Source: HKCCE3408 sp039183205 (GTDB taxonomy: Bacteria; Pseudomonadota; Alphaproteobacteria; Rhodobacterales; Rhodobacteraceae). Taken from it: a stretch of 64,000 nucleotides of DNA. Position 1 is the first letter of the stretch. Each line of letters begins with the position of its first letter. The DNA lies in contig JBCDBR010000003.1 in NCBI GenBank assembly GCA_039183205.1, forward strand, positions 62,001 to 126,000, given 5' to 3'. The translations under genes were made by a program, and so were the position numbers. Below are positions 55,743 through 63,341 of the stretch, in pieces. The notes beneath the pieces were generated by a model. That model saw only the letters and a program-made list of their open reading frames with translations, was not told where the DNA came from and searched no databases.

Positions 55743-56363
55743 CTAGCGCCACAAGGCCCATATCTCCAGCAGCAGCTTGGCCGCGATCGCCCACATCACG
55801 AGCGCGACACCAAGGTCGAGCACGCGCCAAGCCGCGGGCCGGGCAAAAAAGGGGGCCAAGACCCGCGCGCCAAAGCCCAAGGAAAAGAAAAATACGAATG
55901 ACGATAGCACCGCTCCGGCGCCAAACCAGACGGCGTCCGGGCCATATCTCGATGCGACCGACCCAAGAAGCACGACCGTATCGAGATAGACATGCGGGTT
56001 TGCCCATGTCAGCAAGAGACATGTCACGATGGTCGGCCAAAATGCGTCCGACACACCCTCCGCGCTCAGCAATGCATTGCCGCCCCGAACGGCGGATCGA
56101 AACGCAATCGCGCCATAGACGATCAAAAACGCCGCGCCACCGACCAAAAGTACCGGCGATATCCAAGGCAGCATGTCGGCGATCTTAGTAAAGGATGTCA
56201 CGCCAATTGCGATCAGCATCGCATCCGATATCGCACAGGTCAGGACCACGGCCAGCACATGGCTGCGCCGCAACCCTTGACGCAGAACAAAGGCGTTCTG
56301 CGACCCGATCGCCAGGATCAAAGAAAGCCCAAGGGCAAATCCATCTGCTGCAATGTCCACCAT
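55743..56363 (-). CDS. LysE/ArgO-type amino acid exporter
   Basis: A 206-residue membrane protein with six helices. The N-terminal block SLILAIGSQNAFVLRQGLRR is the LysE/ArgO signature, followed by CAISDAMLIAIGV and a cytoplasmic loop (about 88-108). TWANPHVYLDTVVLLGSVA in helix 4 is also diagnostic. It exports basic amino acids such as arginine or lysine. It diverges from the CAT-like gene, with 138 nt between. Confidence 0.93.
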   Translation of the reverse strand: MVDIAADGFALGLSLILAIGSQNAFVLRQGLRRSHVLAVVLTCAISDAMLIAIGVTSFTKIADMLPWISPVLLVGGAAFLIVYGAIAFRSAVRGGNALLSAEGVSDAFWPTIVTCLLLTWANPHVYLDTVVLLGSVASRYGPDAVWFGAGAVLSSFVFFFSLGFGARVLAPFFARPAAWRVLDLGVALVMWAIAAKLLLEIWALWR

Positions 56364-56501
56364 CGCATCGTGCTAACCGGTTCTGCGCGGAAGCTCTAGA
56401 TACCGGTGCCGCTTCTTTTGCCGTCGCTTCGTTTACCTACGCACTGCGCTTTGCTGTGCTGTGCTATCGCATCGCCGCCCAAATGACCTTATGGTCCGGC
56501 C

Positions 56502-57134
56502 ATGGACGGACATCCCATCGATCTTTCGACTTGGCCGCGCACGGATCAGTTCCGGTTTTTCCGCAGCTTTGAGCGGCCGCATTTCGCGGTGACCGCGCGC
56601 CTCGATGTCACGGGGTTGCTCCTTCGGGCAAAGCCCGCGGGCATATCACCCTATCGCGCCTGCCTTTATGCCATCGGCGCCGGCTTTGATCGTGTCGATG
56701 CGCTGCGGGTGCGGTTTAAAGGCGAGGATGTGATCGCCTTCGACCGCGTCGATCTGTCGATGACGGTGCCCCGCGAGGACGGCACCTTTGGCTATGCGTA
56801 TCTCACCTGGATGCCGGACTTTCCCGCCTTCGATGCCGCCGCCAAAGACCAGCTCGCGCAGGCCGCGGCCGGGCGCACGCTCAGCCCCAACAGCACACGT
56901 CTCGATATGGCCTATCTGTCATGCCTGCCATGGCTCGATTATACCGCGCTTACAAATGCGATGCCGGATGCGGACGATCCGATCCCGCGGATCGGCTGGG
57001 GAAAGTTCAGCAAAACCGCGGAGGGCTTTGACATGGCGATGACGGTCGAGGTGCACCATGCCATTGCCGATGGCCGTCACGTCGCCGAATTCTTTGCCGC
57101 AGTCCAAGACACGCTGGCGGCGGTTTCGCGCTAA
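56502..57134 (+). CDS. Chloramphenicol acetyltransferase-fold acyltransferase
   Basis: A 210-residue protein of the CAT type-A family. The catalytic histidine motif HHAIADG (about 186-192) matches HHxxxDG, and the start WPRTDQFRFFRSFERPHFAV, then MAYLSCLPWLDYTA and IPRIGWGKFSK, match the fold. Chromosomal homologues in this group are common and need not confer resistance; the acceptor may be another hydroxylated compound. No ribosome site of note. Its mass and trimer interface residues were not checked. Confidence 0.85.
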   Translation: MDGHPIDLSTWPRTDQFRFFRSFERPHFAVTARLDVTGLLLRAKPAGISPYRACLYAIGAGFDRVDALRVRFKGEDVIAFDRVDLSMTVPREDGTFGYAYLTWMPDFPAFDAAAKDQLAQAAAGRTLSPNSTRLDMAYLSCLPWLDYTALTNAMPDADDPIPRIGWGKFSKTAEGFDMAMTVEVHHAIADGRHVAEFFAAVQDTLAAVSR

Positions 57135-57174
57135 TCGGATCATCTGGGCATGCGTTCTTGGAAAAGATCGCCGC

Positions 57175-57729
57175 TTACGGCAGACGCCACATCTCTAACA
57201 GCCGCTTCAAAGCAGAGGTCTGCATATAAAATACCGCTGTGACCGCCAGTCGAAACTGGTCACGCAAGATGATCCATCGCTGGTGGGCTTTGATCCAATG
57301 GGGGCTTTGAAAAATCGGCGCCGTCCGCGCCTCGGCATGCTCCAACCGCATATCCGCGATGGCTTGGGCAAAGACCCTGTGATAGCTCGCTTTCGGGAAG
57401 AGGAAGCGAAGCGCTTGATCCGTCATCCGGCCCGGGGCATGTGACGCGTCAATGCGCGGCTGTGGGGCGGCATTCGCATCAGAAACCATGAACCTCCCGC
57501 CAAATCGCCGCGCATAATGCGCGCCGTCGCCGGCGACCGTCACTTGGTTTGGATCAAACTCGACCGCAAACCCGGATGACACAAGCGCCTGTCCAACACG
57601 CCAGAGATCGTTATACGCCAAAGCGACGTCGTCCGATTGGCCATGGAGTAATGCGCGCCGGTACGCGCCATGCGCCTCCAATATCTCTGCGACCTTCGGC
57701 GGAGCATCCGTCAAATCCGTGTCAAACAT
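57175..57729 (-). CDS. Unknown protein coupled to a PadR regulator
   Basis: A 184-residue protein, unrecognised. The N-terminal two thirds look soluble and mixed alpha/beta (DDVALAYNDLWRVGQALVSS, then YARRFGGRFMVSDANAAPQP). The C-terminal part is amphipathic or membrane-associated (RWIILRDQFRLAVTAVFYMQ). The start overlaps the padR-like stop by 8 nt, so it is translationally coupled and probably under PadR control. A role as effector sensor or regulated enzyme is possible, with no sequence evidence for either. Confidence 0.75.
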   Translation of the reverse strand: MFDTDLTDAPPKVAEILEAHGAYRRALLHGQSDDVALAYNDLWRVGQALVSSGFAVEFDPNQVTVAGDGAHYARRFGGRFMVSDANAAPQPRIDASHAPGRMTDQALRFLFPKASYHRVFAQAIADMRLEHAEARTAPIFQSPHWIKAHQRWIILRDQFRLAVTAVFYMQTSALKRLLEMWRLP

Positions 57730-58021
57730 CCGCCACGCATCCATCCATTGCCGCCCGCGCCGCATCCACCGCGCCCAGCACCCGCGCGCCTTCGCCCCTG
57801 ATCTTATAGATCCGCCGCGGCATGCCGGAGGCATCCACATCCCTTTGCTGGCGCGAGGTTACATAGCCCGTCTCGGCCATCCGCCCGAGCGTGACAGAGA
57901 TCGTCCCGCGCTTGAGCGCACCGCCGCTGCTTTTGACCAACTCCAACCCATAGAGCTCACGGCCAGCACGCAGTAAATCTCGGGTCATGTACTCCTTGGC
58001 GGATAAGTGCGGCAGACGCAT
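57722..58021 (-). CDS. PadR-family transcriptional regulator
   Basis: A 99-residue winged-helix protein: YMTRDLLRAGRELYGLELVK in the first helices, GALKRGTISVTLGRMAETGY as the recognition helix, and a wing with SRQQRDVDASGMPRRIYKIR. It lacks the long C-terminal dimerisation helix of PadR-s2 forms, as in the short subfamily-1 type. The region upstream holds the four-copy 11-nt repeat and hairpins, a plausible operator zone. Confidence 0.88.
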   Translation of the reverse strand: MRLPHLSAKEYMTRDLLRAGRELYGLELVKSSGGALKRGTISVTLGRMAETGYVTSRQQRDVDASGMPRRIYKIRGEGARVLGAVDAARAAMDGCVADV

Positions 58022-58353
58022 GATCTTGATCCTGGATTGGCTTTAAGTCTTACCAAAGGCAAGCATGGGTCTTACAGACGTCAAACCACACGCCACCGCC
58101 GCTTCCATATCCGCCAAAATACTCCCGCCGGAGGCCAGCCCGGAACGGGCTGTCGGGCCATAGGGGCTCGATGCCCCTGCGGGCCGAGCCACCGCACCGT
58201 TAACCCTGTTTCCGCGCCCCAATGTGCGAAAATCGCGTATATACCCGATCTATACCGGATCTATACCGGGTCTATACGGGCCGAATTGGCCAAAACCCGA
58301 GGCGCGGCAAGACGTTCACCGTCCCGGGCACGGATTTACAAAGCGCAAATATA
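58022..58353. other. 332-nt intergenic region with hairpins and an 11-nt repeat array
   Basis: This separates the end of yebC from the start of the PadR gene, both minus-strand. It contains two adjacent hairpins (AGCCCG-GAA-CGGGCT at 58137-58151 and GGGGC-TCGAT-GCCCC at 58163-58177) and the 11-nt tandem repeats at 58240-58283. No gene is supported. It should contain the yebC termination zone and the PadR promoter. Confidence 0.65.
58240..58283. repeat. 11-nt tandem repeat, about 3.7 copies
   Basis: Units TATACCCGATC (58240-58250), TATACCGGATC (58251-58261), TATACCGGGTC (58262-58272) and partial TATACGGGCCG (58273-58283). The period equals about one DNA helical turn, so the units lie on one face of the helix. 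Each is AT-rich at one end and near-palindromic at CCGG. Confidence 0.85.
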
Positions 58354-59100
58354 TCAGGCCGAAAGCTGCGCCATCACCGCATCGGAAATCTCGAAATTCG
58401 CGGTGACGGTTTGCACATCGTCATCGTCTTCCAGCGCATCGATCAGCTTCATGAGCTTTTGCGCATCCTCCAGACCCAGCTCCGTCGTGGTCGATGGCCG
58501 CCAAACCAATTTCGTGCTTTCGCTTTCGCCCAAATCCGCCTCCAAAGCCGTCGAGACATCATTGAGATCGGTATCCGCGCACCAGATGACATGCCCATCA
58601 TCGGAGCTTTCAACATCCTCAGCGCCCGCCTCAATCGCGGCCATCATAACGGTGTCGGCATCGGCAATGTCGGGCGGATAACTCACCTGACCTTTGCGGT
58701 CGAACATGAACGCCACAGACCCTGTTTCGCCCAGATTTCCGCCATGTTTTCCGAAGGTCGATCGCACCGTCGAGGCGGTCCGATTGCGGTTGTCTGTCAT
58801 GGCCTCGACAATCACCGCCACGCCATTGGGCCCATAGCCTTCATAGCGGATTTCTTCGTAATTCTCGCCATCTCCGCCTTGGGATTTTTTGATCGCGCGG
58901 TCGATCACATCCTTCGGCACCGATTGGCCCTTTGCCTCCTTCACGGCCAGGCGCAGGCGGGGGTTTTTGTCGGGGTCCGGATCGCCCATTTTGGCGGCGA
59001 CGGTGATCTCTTTGGCAAGCTTTGAAAACAGCTTCGACCGCGCGGCGTCCTGGCGACCCTTGCGGTGCTGGATATTGGCCCATTTGGAATGTCCGGCCAT
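58354..59100 (-). CDS. yebC: YebC/PmpR-family protein
   Basis: A 248-residue protein of the widespread YebC family, described as DNA-binding regulators and, in the YebC1/2 and TACO1 lines, as aids to translation of proline-rich or mitochondrial messages. The start MAGHSKWANIQHRKGRQDAA is near-invariant, and YEGYGPNGVAVIVEAMTDNR and TFGKHGGNLGETGSVAFMF are conserved blocks. It diverges from the HisA-like gene, 199 nt apart. Confidence 0.95.
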   Translation of the reverse strand: MAGHSKWANIQHRKGRQDAARSKLFSKLAKEITVAAKMGDPDPDKNPRLRLAVKEAKGQSVPKDVIDRAIKKSQGGDGENYEEIRYEGYGPNGVAVIVEAMTDNRNRTASTVRSTFGKHGGNLGETGSVAFMFDRKGQVSYPPDIADADTVMMAAIEAGAEDVESSDDGHVIWCADTDLNDVSTALEADLGESESTKLVWRPSTTTELGLEDAQKLMKLIDALEDDDDVQTVTANFEISDAVMAQLSA

Positions 59101-59299
59101 GGCTGCCTCGCTCTTGGTGGATCGATGGATCGCGCGGGTTATAAGACCTCACGCGGCACGCCACAAGCCGGCGCCGAACCCAAGCAGCTTCGAAAGGACC
59201 GTCGCGCGGCGCCCAGCGACCCCGCCAGGATCGGACCGCATCCCCGACCCGCCGATTGGACGTTTCGATAATCCCGACAACCTGTGCTAGGCTAACAAG

Positions 59300-60043
59300 A
59301 TGATCATTTACCCCACGATTGAATTGCAAAACGGCCGCTGTGTGAGCCTTTTCCGCGGCCGCCTCGAAGAGCCCCAGATTTGGCATGTCGACCCGGTCGC
59401 GCGCGCGCAAGATTTCGCCAGCGCCGGGGCGGAATGGATCCATGTGACGGATTTTGACGGAGTTGCCGAAAACGGCGGCCACCGAGAAATCCTGCTTGAT
59501 ATCATCCTGCGGGCCGGTGCGCCGATACAATTGGGCGGCGGGTTTCGGTCGTATGACACAATCGCGGAATGGATCGATTTGGGCGCGGGCCGTATCGTCG
59601 TCGGCACGCTTGCGGCAACATCGCCCGATATCGTCAAACAGGCCGCCAAGATGTTTCCCGATCAGATCTGTATTGCGGTCGATGTCTGGCAGGGCAAATT
59701 GATGGTTGAAGGGTGGCGCACCCCGGCATCGATCGACCCACGCGATTTCATCTCTGCCTTTGCCGAGGACCCGCTGGCCGCAATCATCATCACCGATATC
59801 GATGCGAAGCTGACGGTTACCGATGCCTCACTCGGTCTGGTGACCGAACTTGCCGGCTATGCCAGCGCCCCGGTGATTGCACGCGGCCTGTCCCGCTCGC
59901 TCGACGATCTCGCGCGGCTGAAATACGTCCCCGACATCTCTGGCGCGATCGTCGGGCGGGCGCTCTTTGATCGATCGATCGAACTTAAGGACGCCTTGGA
60001 ACTTGCCGCCGACCGACCCGGCCCCACAGCCGCTTTCGTCTAA
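59300..60043 (+). CDS. HisA-related TIM-barrel protein with altered catalytic residue
   Basis: A 247-residue (beta-alpha)8 barrel resembling HisA (ProFAR isomerase). The phosphate-binding half is intact (IQLGGGFRSYDTIAEWIDLG and GAIVGRALF). The first catalytic position is Glu8 (PTIELQNGRCVSL) where HisA has Asp8; the second, Asp128 in CIAVDVWQGK, is present. True hisA normally lies in a his gene cluster, and no other his gene is here, so this is probably a paralogue with a different or lost activity. The ribosome site is weak (AGG). Confidence 0.8.
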   Translation: MIIYPTIELQNGRCVSLFRGRLEEPQIWHVDPVARAQDFASAGAEWIHVTDFDGVAENGGHREILLDIILRAGAPIQLGGGFRSYDTIAEWIDLGAGRIVVGTLAATSPDIVKQAAKMFPDQICIAVDVWQGKLMVEGWRTPASIDPRDFISAFAEDPLAAIIITDIDAKLTVTDASLGLVTELAGYASAPVIARGLSRSLDDLARLKYVPDISGAIVGRALFDRSIELKDALELAADRPGPTAAFV

Positions 60044-60063
60044 GGACCACAGCTGCGGACGCG

Positions 60064-61011
60064 CTAGCGCAGCCGATCCCGCAAACGCTGCGCGGCATCG
60101 CGCGTGGCTTGCTGCATGGCGCCTTCTGCTGCGGAATGCAGGCCCCCTTGGAGGATTGTCAGATGCGCGCCGGGCCAGGCGCGGGACAGCTCCCAAGCCG
60201 TGGTCAACGGCGCAGAGAGGTCGAGCCGGGAATGGACCAATTCTCCAGGCAAGTCGCCCAAATCCGCGGCGCATGTGTCCAAAGGCACGCGAAGCCAGGC
60301 CCCTTGCGCAAAATAGTGGGTCACAATCCGCGCAAAGCCCAACCGAAACACCGCGTCCTGCCATCGCGAACCGGGCTGATGCCGCGGATCGGCGGCGATG
60401 GCCGCGGCCTCCCACGCACACCAGCGATCTGCCGCCGTTTGCGCGGTTTCAGGCGACCGAAGCAAATCGCGATAGGCCGCCACCAATGGCCGGCCGGGCG
60501 CGGCACCCGGCGCACCGGCTTGAAACGCCGCGAATGCCTCGGGCAAAAGGTGGCGCAGATCGCCATAAAGCCAGTCAATCTCGGTCGCGCGGGATTGCGT
60601 GACGCCAACCAAGACCATGCCCCGTATGACACTCCGATGTGCATGGGCATAAGCTTGCGCCAAGCTCGCGCCCCAAGACCCACCGAAAAGGGCCCAGTTT
60701 TCAACTCCAAGCCGCGTACGCAGTCGCTCCGCATCCACGATCAGATCCTCGGTCGTATTGGCGTCAAGCGCCGACAGATCGCGCCCGGCATGTGGCTCTG
60801 ATTGGCCTGACCCGCGTTGATCCATAGCCACGATCTGCCATGCCTCAGGGTCAAAAGTGGCGCGTAATCCGGGCGAAATGCCACCGCCCGGGCCTCCGTG
60901 CAGCAACAGCAATGTTGGCGCAAGCGGATTTCCCCAGCACCACCAGGCAATGCGGCGACCGTCCAAGACCGGCAGATGGCCCGCCTTGGGGTTTTTCCAG
61001 TCCCGGATCAA
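60064..61011 (-). CDS. pip: Proline iminopeptidase-type alpha/beta hydrolase
   Basis: A 315-residue S33-family peptidase that removes N-terminal proline from peptides. Motifs are LLLHGGPGGGISPGLRATFD, DQRGSGQSEPHA, the nucleophile elbow GGSWGASLAQAYA and the catalytic His in LQGGLHSAAEGA. The usual aspartate loop GRYD is HSRLD here. The start is TTG at 61011 with GGGAGA 6 nt upstream. It diverges from the SLC13-type permease whose GTG start is only 42 nt away. Confidence 0.88.
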   Translation of the reverse strand: MIRDWKNPKAGHLPVLDGRRIAWWCWGNPLAPTLLLLHGGPGGGISPGLRATFDPEAWQIVAMDQRGSGQSEPHAGRDLSALDANTTEDLIVDAERLRTRLGVENWALFGGSWGASLAQAYAHAHRSVIRGMVLVGVTQSRATEIDWLYGDLRHLLPEAFAAFQAGAPGAAPGRPLVAAYRDLLRSPETAQTAADRWCAWEAAAIAADPRHQPGSRWQDAVFRLGFARIVTHYFAQGAWLRVPLDTCAADLGDLPGELVHSRLDLSAPLTTAWELSRAWPGAHLTILQGGLHSAAEGAMQQATRDAAQRLRDRLR

Positions 61012-61053
61012 TGCGATCTCCCGTCTGTGATCTGTGTTTGCTACACTGATCAG

Positions 61054-62829
61054 GTGACGCAGGACCAGATCATTCTTTTCACGCTCTTTGGGATCGTCTT
61101 TGGCCTGCTTTTGTGGGGCCGCTTCCGATACGACCTTGTGGCCTTCGCGGCCCTTTTGGTCGCGGTCGTCTTAGGCGTCGTGCCCGCAGAAAGTGCCTTT
61201 TCTGGGTTTGGTCATCCGGCGACACTGGTGGTGGCCTTGGTCTTGGTGGTTTCGGCCGGTCTGGTGCGTTCGGGCGCCGTGTTCTTGATCACGCGAACGC
61301 TTGTTGATGCGTCCCGCGGCCTGGGTGCGCATATCGCCATCATGGGCGGGATCGGCGGCGTCCTGTCCGCCTTCATGAACAACGTCGCCGCGTTGGCACT
61401 GTTGATGCCGGTGGATATCGCGACGGCGCGCAAAGCGGGGCGAAGCCCAGGGTTGTCCCTGATGCCGCTGAGCTTTGCGACCATCCTTGGCGGAATGGTC
61501 ACGCTGATCGGAACACCGCCCAATATCATCATATCCACAATCCGCCAGGACGCGTTCGGCGAGCCGTTTCGGATGTTCGATTTTGCGCCCGTTGGCGGTG
61601 CGGCGGCCATTGTGGGGTTGGCGTTTGTTGCGCTGGTCGGCTGGCGGCTGATCCCGGCGCGCGACAGCGGCGTCGGCAGCGATCCGATGGCCGCGCTGGC
61701 ACCGTATATGGCCGAACTGACCTTGCCGCCCAACCACCGCCTGATCGGCACGAAGCTTCGCGATCTGCTGGAGCCTGCGGAAAAGACCGGGGTCAGCGTT
61801 ATTGGCCTGTTGCGGGAGGGCAAACGGCGCTTTGGCGCCCGGCGCAACGTGAACCTGCATGCGGGCGATGTCCTTCTTTTAGAGGCGGACCCAAGCGCAC
61901 TTGACGAATTCAGGACTTCGATGGGCCTCGACATCGTTGGCAGCGATAATCCCGTGGCCGCGGATATGGGCGATGACGCTGTGTTGATTGAGGTTGCAGT
62001 GCCTGAAACCGCGCGCATCGCCGGGCGGTCAGCACAGGCGATTGGCCTTGGCTGGCGTAAGCGGTCGGTCATTCTTGGAATTGCGCGATCGGATCGTCGC
62101 ATTACATCGCGGCTCCGTCGAGAGATCGTCGAACCCGGCGACATTGTGCTGCTTCTGGCGCCTGCGGATGCGGCCGATGAAGTGGTTGATTGGCTCGGTG
62201 TTTTGCCGCTGGCCGATCGCGGGCTTGCGGTGACGCAAGATGGCAAGACGTTGGTCGCAATTGCGCTTTTCGCCGCCGCGGTCGTGCTGGCCGCATTTGG
62301 GCTTGTTGATCTGCCCATCGCGCTCGGGCTCGTCGTTGTGGGCTATATTTTGGCGCGCATTCTGCCGCTGGCAGAGATCTACACGCATATCGAATGGCCG
62401 GTGGTCGTTTTGCTTGGCTCCATGATCCCACTTGGATCAGCGCTGGAAACCTCTGGCGGGACAGAGCTGATAGCCGCGGGGCTCATTGGTCTCACTGGCG
62501 GGCTGCCGGCCTGGGCGATCCTGACAGTCTTGATGGTCGTGACCATGACGCTGAGCGACATTTTGAACAACACCGCCACGACGATTGTCGCCGCGCCTGT
62601 GGGTATCCAAATGGCCGCCAGCCTACAGGTCTCGGCCGATCCGTTTTTGATGGCGGTTGCCGTCGCCGCCTCGGCTGCGTTCCTGACCCCCATCGGCCAT
62701 AAAAACAACACGCTGATTCTGGGTCCTGGCGGCTACGGATTTGGCGATTATTGGCGGATGGGTCTCCCGCTTGAGGTCCTCATCGTCGCGGTCTCCGTGC
62801 CGGCGATTTTGTTGGTCTGGCCGCTTTAG
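61054..62829 (+). CDS. SLC13-family anion/dicarboxylate permease with TrkA-C domains
   Basis: About 591 residues. N-terminal helices with the family start DQIILFTLFGIVFGLLLWGR and loop GGMVTLIGTPPNIIISTIRQ. Two cytoplasmic TrkA-C-type modules (about 220-300 and 305-395), with NHRLIGTKLRDLL then GDIVLLLAPADAADE. C-terminal helices with NTATTIVAAP and TPIGHKNNTLILGPGGYGF. Homologues transport sulfate, dicarboxylates or citrate; substrate unknown. GTG at 61054 is the most sensible start, though no Shine-Dalgarno is visible. The end overlaps the YqhA gene by 4 nt. Confidence 0.9.
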   Translation: MTQDQIILFTLFGIVFGLLLWGRFRYDLVAFAALLVAVVLGVVPAESAFSGFGHPATLVVALVLVVSAGLVRSGAVFLITRTLVDASRGLGAHIAIMGGIGGVLSAFMNNVAALALLMPVDIATARKAGRSPGLSLMPLSFATILGGMVTLIGTPPNIIISTIRQDAFGEPFRMFDFAPVGGAAAIVGLAFVALVGWRLIPARDSGVGSDPMAALAPYMAELTLPPNHRLIGTKLRDLLEPAEKTGVSVIGLLREGKRRFGARRNVNLHAGDVLLLEADPSALDEFRTSMGLDIVGSDNPVAADMGDDAVLIEVAVPETARIAGRSAQAIGLGWRKRSVILGIARSDRRITSRLRREIVEPGDIVLLLAPADAADEVVDWLGVLPLADRGLAVTQDGKTLVAIALFAAAVVLAAFGLVDLPIALGLVVVGYILARILPLAEIYTHIEWPVVVLLGSMIPLGSALETSGGTELIAAGLIGLTGGLPAWAILTVLMVVTMTLSDILNNTATTIVAAPVGIQMAASLQVSADPFLMAVAVAASAAFLTPIGHKNNTLILGPGGYGFGDYWRMGLPLEVLIVAVSVPAILLVWPL

Positions 62830-63332
62830 TCTTGCTTGGTTTTCGCATCTTCGGTCGCCTTGGCCTTCGCACTTAACTTCAGCCCGAGGAAATAGGTCAG
62901 CGCGCCAATGACCAGGGCAACCGCGACGCCGTAGCCCAGCAAATCCCGCTCCCCGTCCCAGCTGACAACTTGGCCCAGAAACAAGACACCCAGGACGACG
63001 ACAACAACCCCGATAAGCTTACTCTTGAGATCGTCAATCGTCTTGATCTCAAGCCAGGCTGGCAGATCCAGATTGTCGTCAATGAACAACTCGTAAAGGC
63101 CGACGCTGATGATCAGAAACACCGTTCCCAGCAAAAACAGATCCACAATTTCGATGAATTCGATGACCAGCGCCTTGGCGCCGGTGCGCGACACCTCGCC
63201 GCTTTGGATCGTGGTCCAGGTCAGCTGGAGCGTCTCCAAAAACCCATAAAGTAAGATCGTGGCCGCAGCGATCAGCGCGCCGAACACGGCCAAGAGGATC
63301 AGATAGCGCATGGCGCCGAGAAATCGGTTCAT
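62826..63332 (-). CDS. UPF0114 (YqhA) family membrane protein
   Basis: A 168-residue protein with four helices (about 8-30, 54-82, 105-122 and 130-150). IEIVDLFLLGTVFLIISVGL, then YELFIDDNLDLPAWLEIKTI and DDLKSKLIGVVVVVLGV, are the family core. Function unknown. It lies 9 nt downstream of the partial SLC13-type gene on the same strand, so the two are probably cotranscribed. Confidence 0.9.
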   Translation of the reverse strand: MNRFLGAMRYLILLAVFGALIAAATILLYGFLETLQLTWTTIQSGEVSRTGAKALVIEFIEIVDLFLLGTVFLIISVGLYELFIDDNLDLPAWLEIKTIDDLKSKLIGVVVVVLGVLFLGQVVSWDGERDLLGYGVAVALVIGALTYFLGLKLSAKAKATEDAKTKQD

Positions 63333-63341
63333 CCGGTTCTC

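Noticed and set aside
58125..58180. Adjacent GC-rich hairpins as a possible structured RNA or REP-type element.
   Set aside because: They match no RNA family I recognise, lack T-tracts, and no second copy was seen in the window; recorded only as part of the intergenic description.
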